A DNA stretch of 64,000 nt from Periconia sp. R9002. Its lineage: Eukaryota > Ascomycota > Dothideomycetes > Pleosporales > Periconiaceae. Location: the NCBI GenBank assembly GCA_023627715.1, contig JAMAHW010000021.1, forward strand, positions 433,826 through 497,825. The letters run 5' to 3'. Positions 40,961 to 53,048 of the stretch are shown here, piece after piece. The notes beneath the pieces are model-generated. The model worked only from the letters and a program-made list of their open reading frames with translations, was not told the DNA's origin and searched no databases. Numbering within the stretch: the stretch's first letter is position 1; each line of letters opens with the position of its first letter. Made by a program: the position numbers and the translations under genes.

Positions 40961-41929
40961 AAACAACACAAGTTGCGGCACCGCATAACATTTCCCAAAA
41001 TATGCCGTTTGGAAACACTACACGAGATTCCGTCGGACGAACGCACTGTTCTGCTTGGAAGCAGTGAGATCCAACAAGTGAAGAACGCAGCCACCACGCA
41101 TGAAGGCCACGGAAATGGGGCATCTGTCATCCATCTGGCACCGACGAAGCTCGTTTGTTTTGCCCCACGAAAGCAATCTGTCGAATCTCCTAACAATTCA
41201 TGCGTGGGACGTGGTTTCAAGGGGAGGAAGGGAAGGGGTTTAGCCATGGCCGTTTCGGAGACCGTGCTGGAATCGCTGTGGTTGGCTGGTCATGTCCGTT
41301 ACATCCCGCTCGTTTCCCCTTTAGGATGGTCTGCATGGGAGGAACGGTTTGATCGCATGAATATTGCAGTTTCGAAACTTCAAAGATGAGCGTTGTTTGT
41401 TTGCTGGCTGAGGCCTTGCGACTGGCTTTGGTTCTAATGTTTGCCGGAAACGGCGTGTTTTGATTGCGAGGGCGTTGCGGACGGCCAGCAGAACGGCCAA
41501 AGGTGCTTTTGGATGGCACGGCTGGGCGCAGGGAATGGGAACGCCTCCATGATGGCGACGAGAGTGGGAGCGAGGGCCACCCACATACACCCCAGCTCAT
41601 GACGATGACAGAACCGAACCCCTGTGATAACATTTAGTATCACACTTATGATTGTGTCGTCGGACACCGTGCAGCCCGGCTGCCTTCGTAGATCTGCACA
41701 TCCATCGCCTGCTCTAGTACAAAGTCCCCCTCTCCCCCCCTAGGAAACTTTGTTTTGGAACTATCCAACCCGTTCGCATTGCTCTCCTGATTATCATCAA
41801 GTCTCTCGTTTCTTTGCACCCAACTGGCTCTACATACCTACTACTCGACTCACACACGATAATACTACCCATCCAACCAAACCAACAACCTCACTTACAC
41901 ACAACCAAACCACCGACCGATCCCTCAAA

Positions 41930-42337
41930 ATGACCGGCCTCCCTCCCAACTCCCCCTTCGGCCTCCCCTCCTCACCGCGAGTGACCCGCCAACCCCTCAC
42001 ACCCATCAACACCACCATGAACCCCTCCGCCCCGGCCGGCGGGCCCTCTCCGTACTCGGACAACTTGTCGGCAGCATCTGAGAAGACCTTCATCGACACG
42101 CGCCAGCGCAACCGCGACTCCCTCATCTTCGCCAACGCCACCATCCCTCTAAGCCCGCAGGCCTCTCCCTCCATGGAATACAAGGAGCAACCCTTTGAAG
42201 GCCTCGCGCCGCGTCCGAGGAACGGGCTCGCGAGACTGTTCTGCTGCTTTGGACGTGAGGAGAGGGCCCGGAGACGCGCCATGAGGAGCTTGGAGTATGA
42301 GAAGGTCGGCGAGAAGTGTCATTGGTCGGAGATGTAG
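41930..42337 (+). CDS. small conserved-looking protein with a CCFG motif, uncharacterised
   Basis: A 135-residue frame from the ATG at 41930, preferred to the in-frame ATG 60 codons upstream, because that upstream part is a translated C-rich leader. The protein is Pro/Ser/Thr-rich and disordered for about 95 residues (LPSSPRVTRQPLTPINTT), then has RNGLARLFCCFGREERARRRAM, a basic segment with a di-cysteine next to aromatic residues that suggests S-acylation and membrane attachment. The end is EKCHWSEM. I do not recognise a family name. A similar WFACCG end occurs in the protein at 58545. Confidence 0.65.
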   Translation: MTGLPPNSPFGLPSSPRVTRQPLTPINTTMNPSAPAGGPSPYSDNLSAASEKTFIDTRQRNRDSLIFANATIPLSPQASPSMEYKEQPFEGLAPRPRNGLARLFCCFGREERARRRAMRSLEYEKVGEKCHWSEM

Positions 42338-43335
42338 GACGGATGACAATTCTCCTCGACGATACTACGTCAAGACACACGTATGATGCCCAAACACCTT
42401 CGTCGCGAACATGTGTTTGGGGAAAACATGACGCACAAACCTCGCACGTCGCGAATGATCGCTGGAACGAACGCGTTTCACTTCACCATCGGGATTTGAA
42501 ATCGCGAACCTCTTCCCCTGTCACTCTTTCTCTTTCCTTTCATGTATCCATACTTTTCCTCCTGTTTCCTTATCCTCGGTCTTCCTTTTTTCTCCTTGGA
42601 ACGGATTCTTTGTCGGAACTATCGTGCTCCGCACCACTCGCTCAAAAAACCTCTTTCCTTTCATGTTATAGATGGGACTTGTTGTTGTCTTTTCGATTCT
42701 GGTTCATGCATAGCGTCGGCGTTTTATCTGTCAGTGGTGGATCTTTGGGTCTCGTTTGTACATTTGGTTATAAAAATGTAAAAAAAAAAAAAGCGTTGAG
42801 GTCGTGTGAGAGGAGCCGAGGACTGGCTGGTGAGAGAGGTGGAGGCCTGAAAAAGAGGGCTTGATTCGAATACCCCCGGCGGGCCGACTTACAATCGGCA
42901 TATACACTGTTTATACTCTGCTAGATAGGTAGATGGATGAATACATTCATACAGTGAACAATTGCTTTTTTTTCGATGTTTTCCTCGTGATGTCATGAGT
43001 TACTACATGTGATTGGGTCTGCGCATGATGTCGCAGTGAAGTTTCGTTAAATGAAGGTAACTGTAGCTTTTTCCTTCACCAAGAATTGGATAGTACATTC
43101 ATAAGTTCGTAGACATGACGCTGGCTGATGATGACAGACGGGAGGGAGTTAGCGTGACAGGCAGAGGTGATGGGGCGTGAGGAGCATTGACAGGCTTGGC
43201 GCGGTCAATGTCGTTGGGGGAACGGAAAACTCTCCAGCTTCTTCACTTTTCCCTCCGATCAATCCTCCCTCTCCTCCGTCCAATCGATCCAGCCCACCAC
43301 ATATTTCATCACCTCCTCCTTCCATCATCCACACA
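42338..43335. other. about 1 kb intergenic region before the malate dehydrogenase gene
   Basis: The first half is a T-rich 3' region with a 13-base A run at about 42780-42792. The second half is the malate dehydrogenase promoter, ending in a CTCC-rich leader. No gene is seen. Confidence 0.5.
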
Positions 43336-44666
43336 ATGTTCACTGCCAGGCAGATATTCTCCCAGGTGCAGCGCCGCGGCTTTGCCGCCTCGGCTCGCGC
43401 AGTATGTTTACCGCCCATGGCCAAACAAGTCGATAGGAACCGCCCCGGCTTGCGCGGAGAATGATCAATTGGAATGAAATTGCTAACGGGACCACCTCTA
43501 GTCTTCCAAGGTGACGGTTTTGGGTGCTGCTGGTGGTATTGGTCAGCCATTGTCCCTGCTGTTGAAGCTCAACCCCAGGGTCAGCCAGCTTGCTCTCTAT
43601 GATATCCGTCTAGCTCCCGGTAAGCTCTTCCAAAAGCCATCGCAGTCTTCGAATGTATCTAACAGAAAGTAGGTGTCGCTGCCGACATTGGCCACATCAA
43701 CACTAAGAGCGAGGTATGAATGTCTTTGCTTGAATCCATTTGATTCGCTCGCTCACGTTGCAAAGGTCCGCGGTTTTGACCCCACGCCCTCAGGCCTCGC
43801 CGAGGCTCTCAAGGGCGCAGAAATCGTCTTGATCCCCGCTGGTGTTCCCCGCAAGCCCGGCATGACCCGTGACGGTACGAAACGCATCACCCCAGATAGT
43901 AGTACTTGCGGCTGAATTTGTTAGACTTGTTCAACACCAACGCTTCCATCGTCCGCGACTTGGCCAAGGCCGCCGCCGACCACGCCCCCGAGGCCAACAT
44001 CCTCATCATCTCCAACCCTGTACGAATGCATCAATCGAGTCGCTAAGAGCACGCAATTAACGGCTACAGGTCAACTCCACCGTCCCCATCACCGCCGAGG
44101 TCTTCAAGTCCAAGGGCGTCTACAACCCCAAGCGCCTCTTCGGTGTCACCACCCTCGACGTCGTCCGCGCCTCCCGCTTCATCTCCCAGGTCAAGGGCAC
44201 CGACCCTGCCAACGAGAACGTCACCGTCGTCGGCGGGCACTCCGGCGCCACCATCGTGCCCCTCCTCTCCCAGTCCGGCTACAACCTCTCTGGCGAGGAG
44301 CTCGACAAGTACGTCCACCGCGTGCAGTTCGGCGGTGACGAGGTCGTCCAGGCCAAGGACGGTGCCGGTTCCGCCACCCTCTCCATGGCCATGGCTGGCG
44401 CCCGCTTCGCCGAGTCCCTCCTCAAGGCCGCCCAGGGCCAGAAGAACGTCATCGAGCCCACCTTCGTCGACTCTCCTCTCTACAAGGACCAGGGCGTCGA
44501 GTACTTCGCCTCCAACGTCGAGCTCGGCCCCAACGGTGTCGAGAAGATCCACCCCGTCGGCAAGATCACCGAGCACGAGCAGAAGCTCCTCGATGTGTGC
44601 TTGGGTGACCTCAAGGGCAACATCGCCAAGGGCGTCAAGTTCGTCAAGGAGAACCCTGGAAACTAA
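43336..44666 (+). CDS. MDH1: mitochondrial malate dehydrogenase, six exons
   Basis: Exons 43336-43401, 43502-43619, 43673-43713, 43766-43874, 43925-44019 and 44070-44666 join to 341 residues. The enzyme interconverts malate and oxaloacetate with NAD in the mitochondrial matrix. An arginine-rich presequence ([21 protein letters not shown]) precedes [15 protein letters not shown], the NAD-binding turn. The mobile loop [13 protein letters not shown] carries the substrate arginines, and the catalytic histidine is in [12 protein letters not shown]. Length and motifs are those of a normal enzyme. The last exon is strongly C-biased at third positions, unlike its neighbours, as expected for a highly expressed gene. 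It is convergent with the carnitine acetyltransferase gene. Confidence 0.97.
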
Positions 44667-45530
44667 GCGTCCCGCGAACGGCGCAACTTGTACAGTAGCG
44701 GAGTGATACCTGGCTGGAGGAGCTAGCATGTCTATGTGTGGATAGAGCGAGTAATCAAAAAACAACAACACTTCACGATGCTTTTCTGGCGCTTGTATTA
44801 TGTGTGTTCTGGAATTGGGAGGTTATCGGTTCTCTCTCGGTTCTCGGAATCCACATTGCGGTCACCCTGGAGCGTTCATGGAGCGTCATGTGTGTGTAGA
44901 TTATATGGAAGTTTTTATTGGGTTCTGGGGTTTGGGGTGTGCTGGGTGTGTAAATCTAACCTAACCTTAAAACCTTGACCTATGCTGAAAATATACTCCC
45001 TCTTTGTTGTCCCTCCGCTTGGTGCCTATCTGTTTGGGTTAAATACGAATCAAAGCAGTGCAATCATTGATCGGCCAATTTTTGCATCTCATACACTACC
45101 TACTTAGAACACATACGCTAATATCAGTTTATAGTGCAACGTATCCCTAAAAATATCTTTTTTTGGACTTGAACTATCTTCAATATATGTTCAAAACAAT
45201 ATATACAAACAAGCTCTTTACGGCTATATCCCGACGTCCCGGAAATCCGAGAATTGTAGATGATGGGAAGGAGAAAGCAAGACAAGACAAGACAAGACAA
45301 GACGCTTCGTAGTCTAGATCAACAAACAGATGAAAGAAAAAGGCGAAACTTCAACAACCCCTTCTCTTGCCTATCGTTCCTTGTTTTCATCTCGTTCTCG
45401 CTACATTTCGACAACATGTCCAGACATGGGGGATTTCCAAGATATGCTTTTTTTTTTCGATGACTTCCCGCACGGTGCGACATGATCTTCTGCTGTAATA
45501 GTTGCTGGCGACGAACGTCGTGCGTTGTAT
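44667..45530. other. convergent 3' spacer with a CAAGA repeat
   Basis: An 864-base gap between the 3' ends of the malate dehydrogenase and carnitine acetyltransferase genes. A pentanucleotide repeat of five CAAGA units lies at 45278-45302, and a T run of 11-12 at about 45450. No gene was recognised. Confidence 0.55.
45278..45302. repeat. CAAGA pentanucleotide microsatellite
   Basis: Five exact tandem units in the convergent spacer. Confidence 0.85.
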
Positions 45531-47676
45531 CTACAACTTCGCCTTGGGCGCTTCGAGGGTCGGCATCATGAGATCGCGCATATCGCCAGCGGCTTCGTTG
45601 AGGTAAAAGCTCATCTTCTCCTACAGAACACTTGAGTTAGTTCCAAACTGGAATATCAAAGGAGATAAGAGAAGTGAAAACTTACCGAGCCCAACCCCTT
45701 GGAAACAACATTGAACTGTATGCTGTTCTCGTTAATCATGTACGCAATACCCCACCCATCGTCGACGACTTGGCTCCATCCGTAGCCGTTGAAGTACTCG
45801 GAGCTAAGCTGCGAGCTGGAAATGAACCACGTGCTGCTGTATGTGAAAGCAGGGTCCTTGTAGATGGCAGGCAGGTCCTCGCCCTCCTTGAGACACTTCT
45901 TGAGACCGAAGAGGTGGCGATCGACACCGCGGCCGTCGCTCGCGTCCGAGATGTATTTGACGTGCGCGTTGATAGCGGCGCGGAGGAGGGACTGGAGGTG
46001 CTCGGGTGAACTGTCCGCTTCTGCCATGGCGTTGCAGAAGGCCACGCTCTCGTCTGATACCGTGCGGCATGTCTCAGTGCGTCCTTGTTGGAAGCGGCGC
46101 GTTGCGGCAGACTCGTATGTTGGGCGGTTTTTGCCATAGAACTTGTGGTATGCGAGCTGGATAATCATTTGCACATAGGCATCAGGGCTGCATTTGAACT
46201 TCTTGATCAAACCCTTGCCGTAGCCCTGGTAGGCTTGCACGCGCAGCTCGTGAGCGCCAATCTGCCGTGAGAAATGCGCTTGCGCGTCATCAATGTCCTT
46301 CTTGAGCTCAGGTGTGAGTGTGAAGCGGAGAGGCGTGGGGTTCGGGAGATCGGAGCGGACTGTCGTGTCGTCGAAGGGGAGGGCGTTGGTGAAGATCTGC
46401 TGGTTGGCGTAGTCATTGAGGCGGTGCGTCGGCGTGCCGTCCATCATGGAATGTTCACCCATGAAGCCAGATGTGCCGTTGTCGTTGATGATGAACTGCA
46501 GGGGCTTGTCGAACCATCGGTTTTGACCGTCACCGTGCCAGTATTGGTGGGCGCGCTCCTCGAGGGTGACCGGAGATGCATCATCCAGACATACGACAAA
46601 GGACGCAGACTCAATGGTATCGATCGATGCAGCATTGATGTCCGATGCGGATCTCAGGCGCTGGTATACCTCTGTCCAAACATCACGGTTTTGCGATGTG
46701 AGAGACCCGACGGCAGGCGACTTCTCGGCCTTCTCGTAGATACGCTGGAATTGAACCTGTAGCTCGGCAGTGGTGAGCTGCTTTCCGTTGATCTCGTGAG
46801 GCACCTTCCAGAACTGGTTTTTCCGGACTACGACAATGTGAGGGTTCTCCTTGAAGCCGTGTTTGACAGTCGTGTCGGCCGGTTTTTTAGGCACGCGCGA
46901 GCAGTTGAACATGTACTCGTATGAGCTCATAGCTATGGGAAGGCTCTTCATGTACTCTGGCTCCAAGGTGCTATTGTCCACCATCTTTTTGAACTCTAAC
47001 ACGGCTGTAGTCATGGCAGCAGCTCGCTTCGCTGGATCACGACGCTTTCGGTCGTCGCGATGTGAGTAGAAATAGCTGACGTAGGGTACCACAGGGTCCC
47101 GGTAGGCCATGTATGCCGCATCATTCCACCACTCGGCAATCCAATTTTTGATCTCGGGTTGTTCGCGCCTGGCCACCAATCGCTTCTGAAGAGTTTCGCC
47201 AACTCCACCGGGGGCAACGAACTCGTTCACGGCCTTTGTAGTAGCATCGTACTCGGTCTTAGAGAGGAGCGGGTGGACGGATTTGAGGTATCGCTTAGCG
47301 GTCTCCTCCAAGGTGGGGACGGGAAGACGGGGGAGGGAGTCTTCGAATCGTAGCATAGGGCCCTTGCTGTGGTCTTCTTTATAGCCTACATAGTTGTATG
47401 TTAGCACGGTGCTTTTTGTTCAATGGCCAAGTGGTTGGGGGTGGTTGAAAGTGACATGTGAAGGCGACAATGAAACTTACCAGCTGGCAACGACGACTGC
47501 TGCCGTCTCTGCGCGACCGGAGCCATTCTGAGTGTCTGTTTCCTCTCGAGATTAGCAAAATATCCGATTTCCATGTTGCCCTGCCTCTCCCTTTCAGTGC
47601 CTCGTACCTTGGGGGTGAGGAGTGATGTGCGTGCAAGTGAGGCCGGAGCTCGAGCGCGGGCTACTGCATTGAACAT
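45531..47676 (-). CDS. CAT2: carnitine O-acetyltransferase with mitochondrial and peroxisomal signals, four exons
   Basis: Exons 47676-47608, 47535-47481, 47385-45686 and 45620-45531 join to 637 residues. The enzyme moves acetyl groups between CoA and carnitine so that acetyl units can cross organelle membranes. Family signs are GPMLRFEDSLPRLPVPTLEET at the start of the fold, the catalytic histidine in FMGEHSMMDGTP, and FISSSQLSS at the place of the conserved STS motif. The N-terminus (FNAVARARAPASLARTSLL) is a mitochondrial presequence. The C-terminus is AKL, a type-1 peroxisomal signal. An in-frame ATG at 47526 in exon 2 (MAPVAQRRQQ) would give a form without the presequence. Intron 1 is 72 bases, stop-free and in frame, so its retention would add 24 residues rather than break the protein. 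Confidence 0.95.
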
Positions 47677-48387
47677 GGGAAGCGATTTTTACAAAAAAGA
47701 AAAGAAGAAGCAAAGGGGATGAATGAAAAGAATCCCGAGGAAACTAGGGCGGCAAAAGTAATGGGGTGTGTGGAGCGTCGGTTTATTTATTGCAACCTAT
47801 GTATGGACTTTGGGGACGTGTGAGGGAAGCTCTGGCGGGCTGGGCTAAAGAATGGACCTCGGCATTGCCGTCTCGGATAGGCGTGACCTCACGGCCTTTA
47901 CACCCACAAAACCAAAACTAGCATACCCGCCTATCCGACTTCATGTCCGTCACATTCTGGGGTTGCTTGCCAAGCGCCAAGACATCACTCCTTTCATCCA
48001 GATCACTCACATCCTCTTTGATTGTTTTGATAACGTACACGTAAAGAAGCTGCAGGACGTCGTTTGTATGCGTTGCTTCACCAACTTCCTCACCGGCCCC
48101 GGACCCTCACCCCCACAAAAGCATAACCACACGGACCACACCAAAAGCCGAGGCATCTCCTGCTCCCCACCAACACGTCACTGGTTCAAAAGTTGATGTT
48201 TATAAAGTGAACGGTGCTTACGGTGCTGGATCATATGAACGTGCAGATGACCGTCGGAGCTCTCATGGCCCAATCGGACATCCGATCCGATATAAGTTCA
48301 TACGAAGGAAGCAGCTATTCACTCGTATCATGAGCTATCACAAGCCAAATGTGAACGTCGCAGGCGGAATCAAAGGACATACATACC
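47677..48387. promoter_or_regulatory. promoter region of the carnitine acetyltransferase gene
   Basis: A 711-base gap between tandem reverse-strand genes, containing the CAT2 promoter and the 3' end of the regulator-like gene. A forward frame of 114 codons at 47852-48196 has no motif. No clear binding-site cluster was identified. Confidence 0.5.
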
Positions 48388-50425
48388 TCAAGTCTTTTCA
48401 TAGCGAAGGACCTCGCCCACCTGGCTCCAAACCCCTTTTAATGCACCCGCAAATGTGTAATCCGTCCAAGCAACCTCGGTCAACAAGCCTTCAAGTTCTT
48501 CCAAGGTGTATATACCTATCTCACCCATCACTTCCCCTGTTCTTTCAGTCCACCATTCTCTCTTATTTTGCGGCGCCACGCATGCCCCTACAACAAGTGC
48601 CCACAGCAGAATATGCAGATTCTCCACTCTTTGCCAGGTGTTCATAATTGATATATTCGGTCTCTCAATCGCCCGCCGAAGTCGTTTAAGTAAAATAGTG
48701 TATAATTTGGCACTTGGTGGTATGTCTCTCATAGCTGCGCAGATGAAGATGTGTGCGGCAGTAAGTACGGCTTCGGTGACGAGGGCGGCGGTGATTTCCT
48801 CGTCTGTCCTTCTTGCCTCTTCGGCATCGCTAGCTTCGCTTTGAGGACTTGTTTGATAATATGTTATACGAGGTATGGCCTGATCCAAAGCAGCTATGTC
48901 GAGCGAGTAGTCAACCGTGGAGAGAATGGAGAACTCCAGTTCATATAGCATGTTACTGAATGCGAGCCTGTCGACTTCATCAACGTAGCGTGAAGTAGTG
49001 GCTAGCGCCAGAAGGCGCATTCGTTGGAAGATGCTGAAGCATTCCTCGGGTCTTGCCGGGAGTTGAAGAAGTGATATGGATGAGTTTTGCGTGCCTTCTT
49101 TCAGAAGGGCTTGTGGGAGCGGTGGTGTCTCGGGTTCGAGGAGGACGAGAGGGAAAACAGGGGGACGTCGCAGTGCGATTGCGTTGTGGAAATCTACCCT
49201 GTTGAGAGGGATTGAGGTTTCAGTAAATCTTTCATTTGCTTGTAGCAATGTTTCTTAAGAGGAATAACAGTGATGGGAATGCAGAACATACCATACGATG
49301 CCTCGAAATAACCCGCCGTTGTGATTGAACGCATTCAGTCCCCCCCGTATATCAACCATGCGTTTGAGCGCGCCGAAATGTAGTAGTGCGCTGTCGTACT
49401 CTCCATGTAGATTCTTTCAGAAGTCCAGTCAGCCGAAAGCAATGTACAGACCAATGACTAGTCTTGCGGTATCGTCTTATTGAAAAACTCACTTCGAAAG
49501 TCGCCAGTATCAGCACGTTCCCAACCAGCTCATCCGATATCCAGCCATTTGAACGGTTGATCTTTGCGTTGATTTCTTTGATAGCCTCAGTCTTGTGACC
49601 CAGCATTTCTGGTACTACGCTGGTGACTCCACGCATCAAAACCCCATAGAGAGCCCATGACGCCAGCGTGGCATGAAGCAGGCCCTTGTCGTTCGCTACA
49701 AAAGGCCACCATGTGTCCGTGCAAGCGATCAATACTGAGTTCAATTTCGTGCCCGACTTATCTAATTTGATGTTAGCGGCTGGTCAAGTTGCGTTTAGAT
49801 GAAGTAGATCAAGGGTTTGGAACTGACAGAGTTGGAAAAGGAGTTCAAGTTTGGCAATGTTGTGCACCGGTAGCACATTGAAAGTGTCCATGCGATGCGC
49901 GTCGAGACTGAAAGGTGACGAGTTGGGCGTCGCCACAATAGCACTTTCAGAAAAATCGTCGCTCTTTTCAGTTGGAGATTGTGTGCGGAGGCTGATGGTA
50001 TCTTCTCCAGTTTCACGTTGGGTGCACGGCGTGTTCTTAGACGCCTGTGTTTTTCCTGATGCCCTAGTAGTCTTCTTTCCCTCGGATTTACGTGCACTTT
50101 TCTGACTGTTGCCAGTTTTCTTAGATGCTGTTGAGTCTTGCCCGGTTTTAGACAGTCGGAATCTTGATTTGAGCTTGGTCTGGGCCTGTACAGTTGATAC
50201 GGAACTGATCTCCGATGTTGAAGCCAAAGGACCTGCCTTTTGAGACTCAAAGAAATTTTTCATCACTTTTTGACGAATCCGCTGGCGCTCAGTGCCCTCT
50301 GCATGGTGAGGTTGGTCCGTGGTGACAAGAAACTCATATTCGCGTGGTGGTCGCAAGGCTAAAGCTTGTTCCGGTGTGTTCCGCCGCGTAACAAGATCGT
50401 GCTGGGTGTCGGGGGAAGAAGACAT
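48388..50425 (-). CDS. Fungal_trans_2-type regulator-like protein without a zinc cluster, four exons
   Basis: Exons 50425-49828, 49761-49493, 49413-49292 and 49198-48388 join to 599 residues. The N-terminus lacks the six cysteines of a Zn2Cys6 domain and instead has REYEFLVTTDQP and RIRQKVMKNFFE, a pair of motifs seen in many fungal proteins of this type. After a Ser/Lys-rich linker comes a Fungal_trans_2-like (PF11951) helical region, with LLHATLASWALYGVLMRG, LVGNVLILATFE, LLHFGALKRMVDIRGGL and GIVWVDFHNAIALRRPPVFP. The last intron is best placed with its acceptor at CAACAG (49199-49200), because nearer acceptors create a stop or break the frame. The protein may regulate transcription through partners; that is inference. 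Confidence 0.78.
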
Positions 50426-51663
50426 GTTGGATTATATTTCTTAATAAAATGGTACTGCTGGCGATGTGATAAAATGATGCCTGTGCCCAACACGTAGCGC
50501 CGGTGTCAAGAGCTTCTTCGAGAACCAAGCATCCAGTCGTCGGGCTAGGGGTGAGCTTCTAGGCACGATCCTAGGGCACCAGCGCCTGCGTTGTCTGCCT
50601 GTTGGGTAGGGTTCGTATAGCAAAATATCCGACTGCGATTGGCGCAACGCGGATGACGGATGGTTATGCAGTGATTCGAAATGCCGACGCGGACAATCTG
50701 GAAGTACTGGCTTCACCGACAGTCTGTACCAGACACTAACTAGTTTCCCGTCACAGTCCGCATACCTGATGCTTCAAGAAACATAGAAAGACGAGGATTG
50801 AGACTGTGCGTTGTCTAAACTCATAACGCATACATAAATGTTAGTACATCATTATGTATTGGGTGCCAGTCAGCAATTGAAATGCGGGTAGTTTCGAGGT
50901 CCGATGCGAACGCGTGGGGGCCAAGGCCGAACGTTCCAGATGTCGTTTATTTTGATGTATCACTGATTGCCGTGACGATGGCTACATGTACATATATAAA
51001 ATTGGATAACTTTGATGTCTCCTCCATCTTTTATCTATTTAGATGGCAGAAATCTGAGGGAAAGGCAATCTAAGAGTTCTGGAATGCCCACATATGTCAT
51101 TCACCATCACGTGACTTACTTGTGGCGACGTCCAATTGAATGTCAACTGGTTCAAGTGTTCGAAGTGGAATTTATGCTATGTATGTACATGAACAGTCAA
51201 ATATTGTGTGGATTTCCAAAAAGCACTGAGTTTCGGACATGAGCCCGCAAACAAGCAGACTTCTCTACATATCTCCAATGTTACCAATAGAGGGCATCAA
51301 CATTGAATGTGCTAACATTTGAAGTCGAATCCTACATAAACTTTTCCACACACTTATACTTGCCTATTTGTATATGCAAGTACCCAGGGTAGCACTTATG
51401 CATCTCCCAAATGTCGAGAAAGCTCAAGATTACACAATCAATTGATCAATGTCGTATGTTGATTGTAGTATAAATCTCTTCAATGTTGTTTACAACGACA
51501 CACTAGGTCCGAGCGCCTGCCTGACTGCTTGCTGAGCTCGTCAAAAGAGGAAATCGCACTAGTTCTTGTTTATATAGCACGTCCCCCCACTCACTTTGGC
51601 AATCGCTCGTTCCACTTCAACCTCTACCACTCTGCCCCTCAAGTCAAACACTCACACTCAATC
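50426..51663. other. about 1.2 kb divergent intergenic region
   Basis: Lies between the divergent starts at 50425 and 51664. Frames are all under 95 codons without motifs. A CT- and CA-rich leader (CACTCACACTCAATC) precedes the ATG at 51664. Confidence 0.5.
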
Positions 51664-52447
51664 ATGTCGCTGGACCAAAGCTACTCCAAATGCCGTGCTC
51701 CTCAACCTGAGGCGCCGAGGTAAGTTCCCGTTTTGAAACAGCACATACTATCCTCAATAGTTAATCATCGACTTTGCCTGTAGCTACTGCTACAATCTCA
51801 ATGACACAGTGACAGTCCGAGTGACGCAAGACGAACAAACCGAGGAATTCACCATAATCCGCCCACTCCTGTGCTTCTACTCTTCCTTCTTTCGCAATCT
51901 ACTCGACCCCAATGGACCATTCCTAGAGAACGGCGCCAAAGTCGTGGATATCCAAGACGACATCAAGGCATTCGTTGTTATGCAGTGCTGGATCCATACT
52001 GGACGAATTAAGGATCTAGGGACCACAATCCTCCCCTTGGACCTCTGCAAAACATGGGTCTTCGCTGACAAACGAGGGATGCCGGGCCTAGCGAACGCTG
52101 CTATCGATGCGCTGCACGCCTACACGGCTGGCTTCAGGGCGGTTCATTCGGCAACGATTCCGTATGTTCTCGAGAACACTTTACCAGAGTCGAAGCTGCG
52201 TAGTTTCTTGCACGCTCAGTATGACAATGTCAAGACCATGGCGTTTGTAGTGAATGATTTTGAGAAAGCGCTCCGTCCTGGCTACCTGGATGAAGCCACG
52301 AAACATTTCTTTTTGAGTCAACTCAGGATCAAGACCGTTTCAGCGGACGTATCTCAGGGAATGGAGCCTGAGAACAGGCGCGCACGGAAGTGGATACATA
52401 TGGACAGGTGCCAATGGCATCAGCATGATCCTCCGGTCACCTCGTGA
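51664..52447 (+). CDS. BTB/POZ-domain protein, two exons
   Basis: Exons 51664-51719 and 51784-52447 join to 239 residues. Residues about 28-100 have the BTB pattern: VTVRVTQDEQTEEFTIIRPLL, where the usual HxxxL position is replaced, then YSSFFRNLLDPNGPFLENG and IQDDIKAFVVMQCWIHTGRI. The C-terminal part (LCKTWVFADKRGMPGLANAA, TIPYVLENTLPESKLRSFL) matches the helical extension found in stand-alone fungal BTB proteins. These proteins dimerise and often act as adaptors for ubiquitin ligases, but many fungal copies have no known role. The intron (GTAAGT...CTGTAG) is ordinary. Confidence 0.82.
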
Positions 52448-53048
52448 TTACGGACTGGAGGGTCGCGTGGACTTACCATGAAAAAAATGGGGGAAGTACA
52501 AGAGAGATGAACAAGCTATGCGATGAGGTATTTCGAACGCGTGGTTATACAATAGAAATGAGGGGAAAGCAATAGGAAAGAAGGGAGCTATGTGATGAGA
52601 GGTTGATTGGCAGTTTGGACATGCAATGGAGGCAAAGGAGGAAGCTGGATGATTGCAGATCACATTGCACGTTGGCTAACAAGATGATTTCAACTAATTC
52701 GCCGACGAGCTGAATCGTTGGCAGATTTGCATACCTGGTTTCTACTTGAGTACAATCTGTTGTCTACCCTTTCCTGAAAAATTTCCCGGGAATTCAACAC
52801 CACACTTCTATAAGAGAAGGGGTGGCCACGTTAAAATTAGTACAAAGTCCGCGAATACACGATTACAAGAAATTGGCATCAGGTGAAACATCGTGGATCA
52901 ATGTAAGTCAAACAAGAGGAAGTTCATAGCTCAAAAGACAAAGTAACAAGATCTGGTAATTACTCGTACATTGCTTGCAACACACGATTGTTTATCTAGA
53001 ATGTGCAAACCCAGACATCTTTCCCGCCCGACACCCACCGGAAGCACC
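52448..53048. other. convergent 3' spacer
   Basis: A 601-base gap between the BTB and glutaminyl-tRNA synthetase genes. Nothing beyond short motif-less frames is seen. Confidence 0.5.

Larger units (their letters stand above)
38946..41929. other. 3 kb gene-sparse region
   Basis: No convincing large gene. It holds a possible small spliced transcript (39558-39736), a hairpin (39811-39851) and a GACA tetranucleotide run at 40938-40960 (almost six copies). Overlapping frames at 40973-41667 on both strands reach 138 codons without motifs. The last 200 bases are C- and T-rich, as expected for the leader of the gene at 41930. Confidence 0.5.

Noticed and set aside
40973..41667. Overlapping frames of up to 138 codons on both strands
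   Set aside because: No motif, leader or splice chain, and both strands are open equally, so this is most likely chance.
42855..42880. GATTCGAATACCC, another B-box-like string
   Set aside because: No matching A box or acceptor stem at the required distance.
44064..44771. 235-codon reverse frame rich in Asp, Glu, Gly, Val and Leu
   Set aside because: It is antisense to the last malate dehydrogenase exon; strong C bias at third positions leaves the opposite strand open.
49199..49292. Shorter last introns in the regulator-like gene, ending at 49250-49260 or 49220-49230
   Set aside because: They create a stop codon or break the frame; the CAACAG acceptor restores the family pattern GIVWVDFHNAI.
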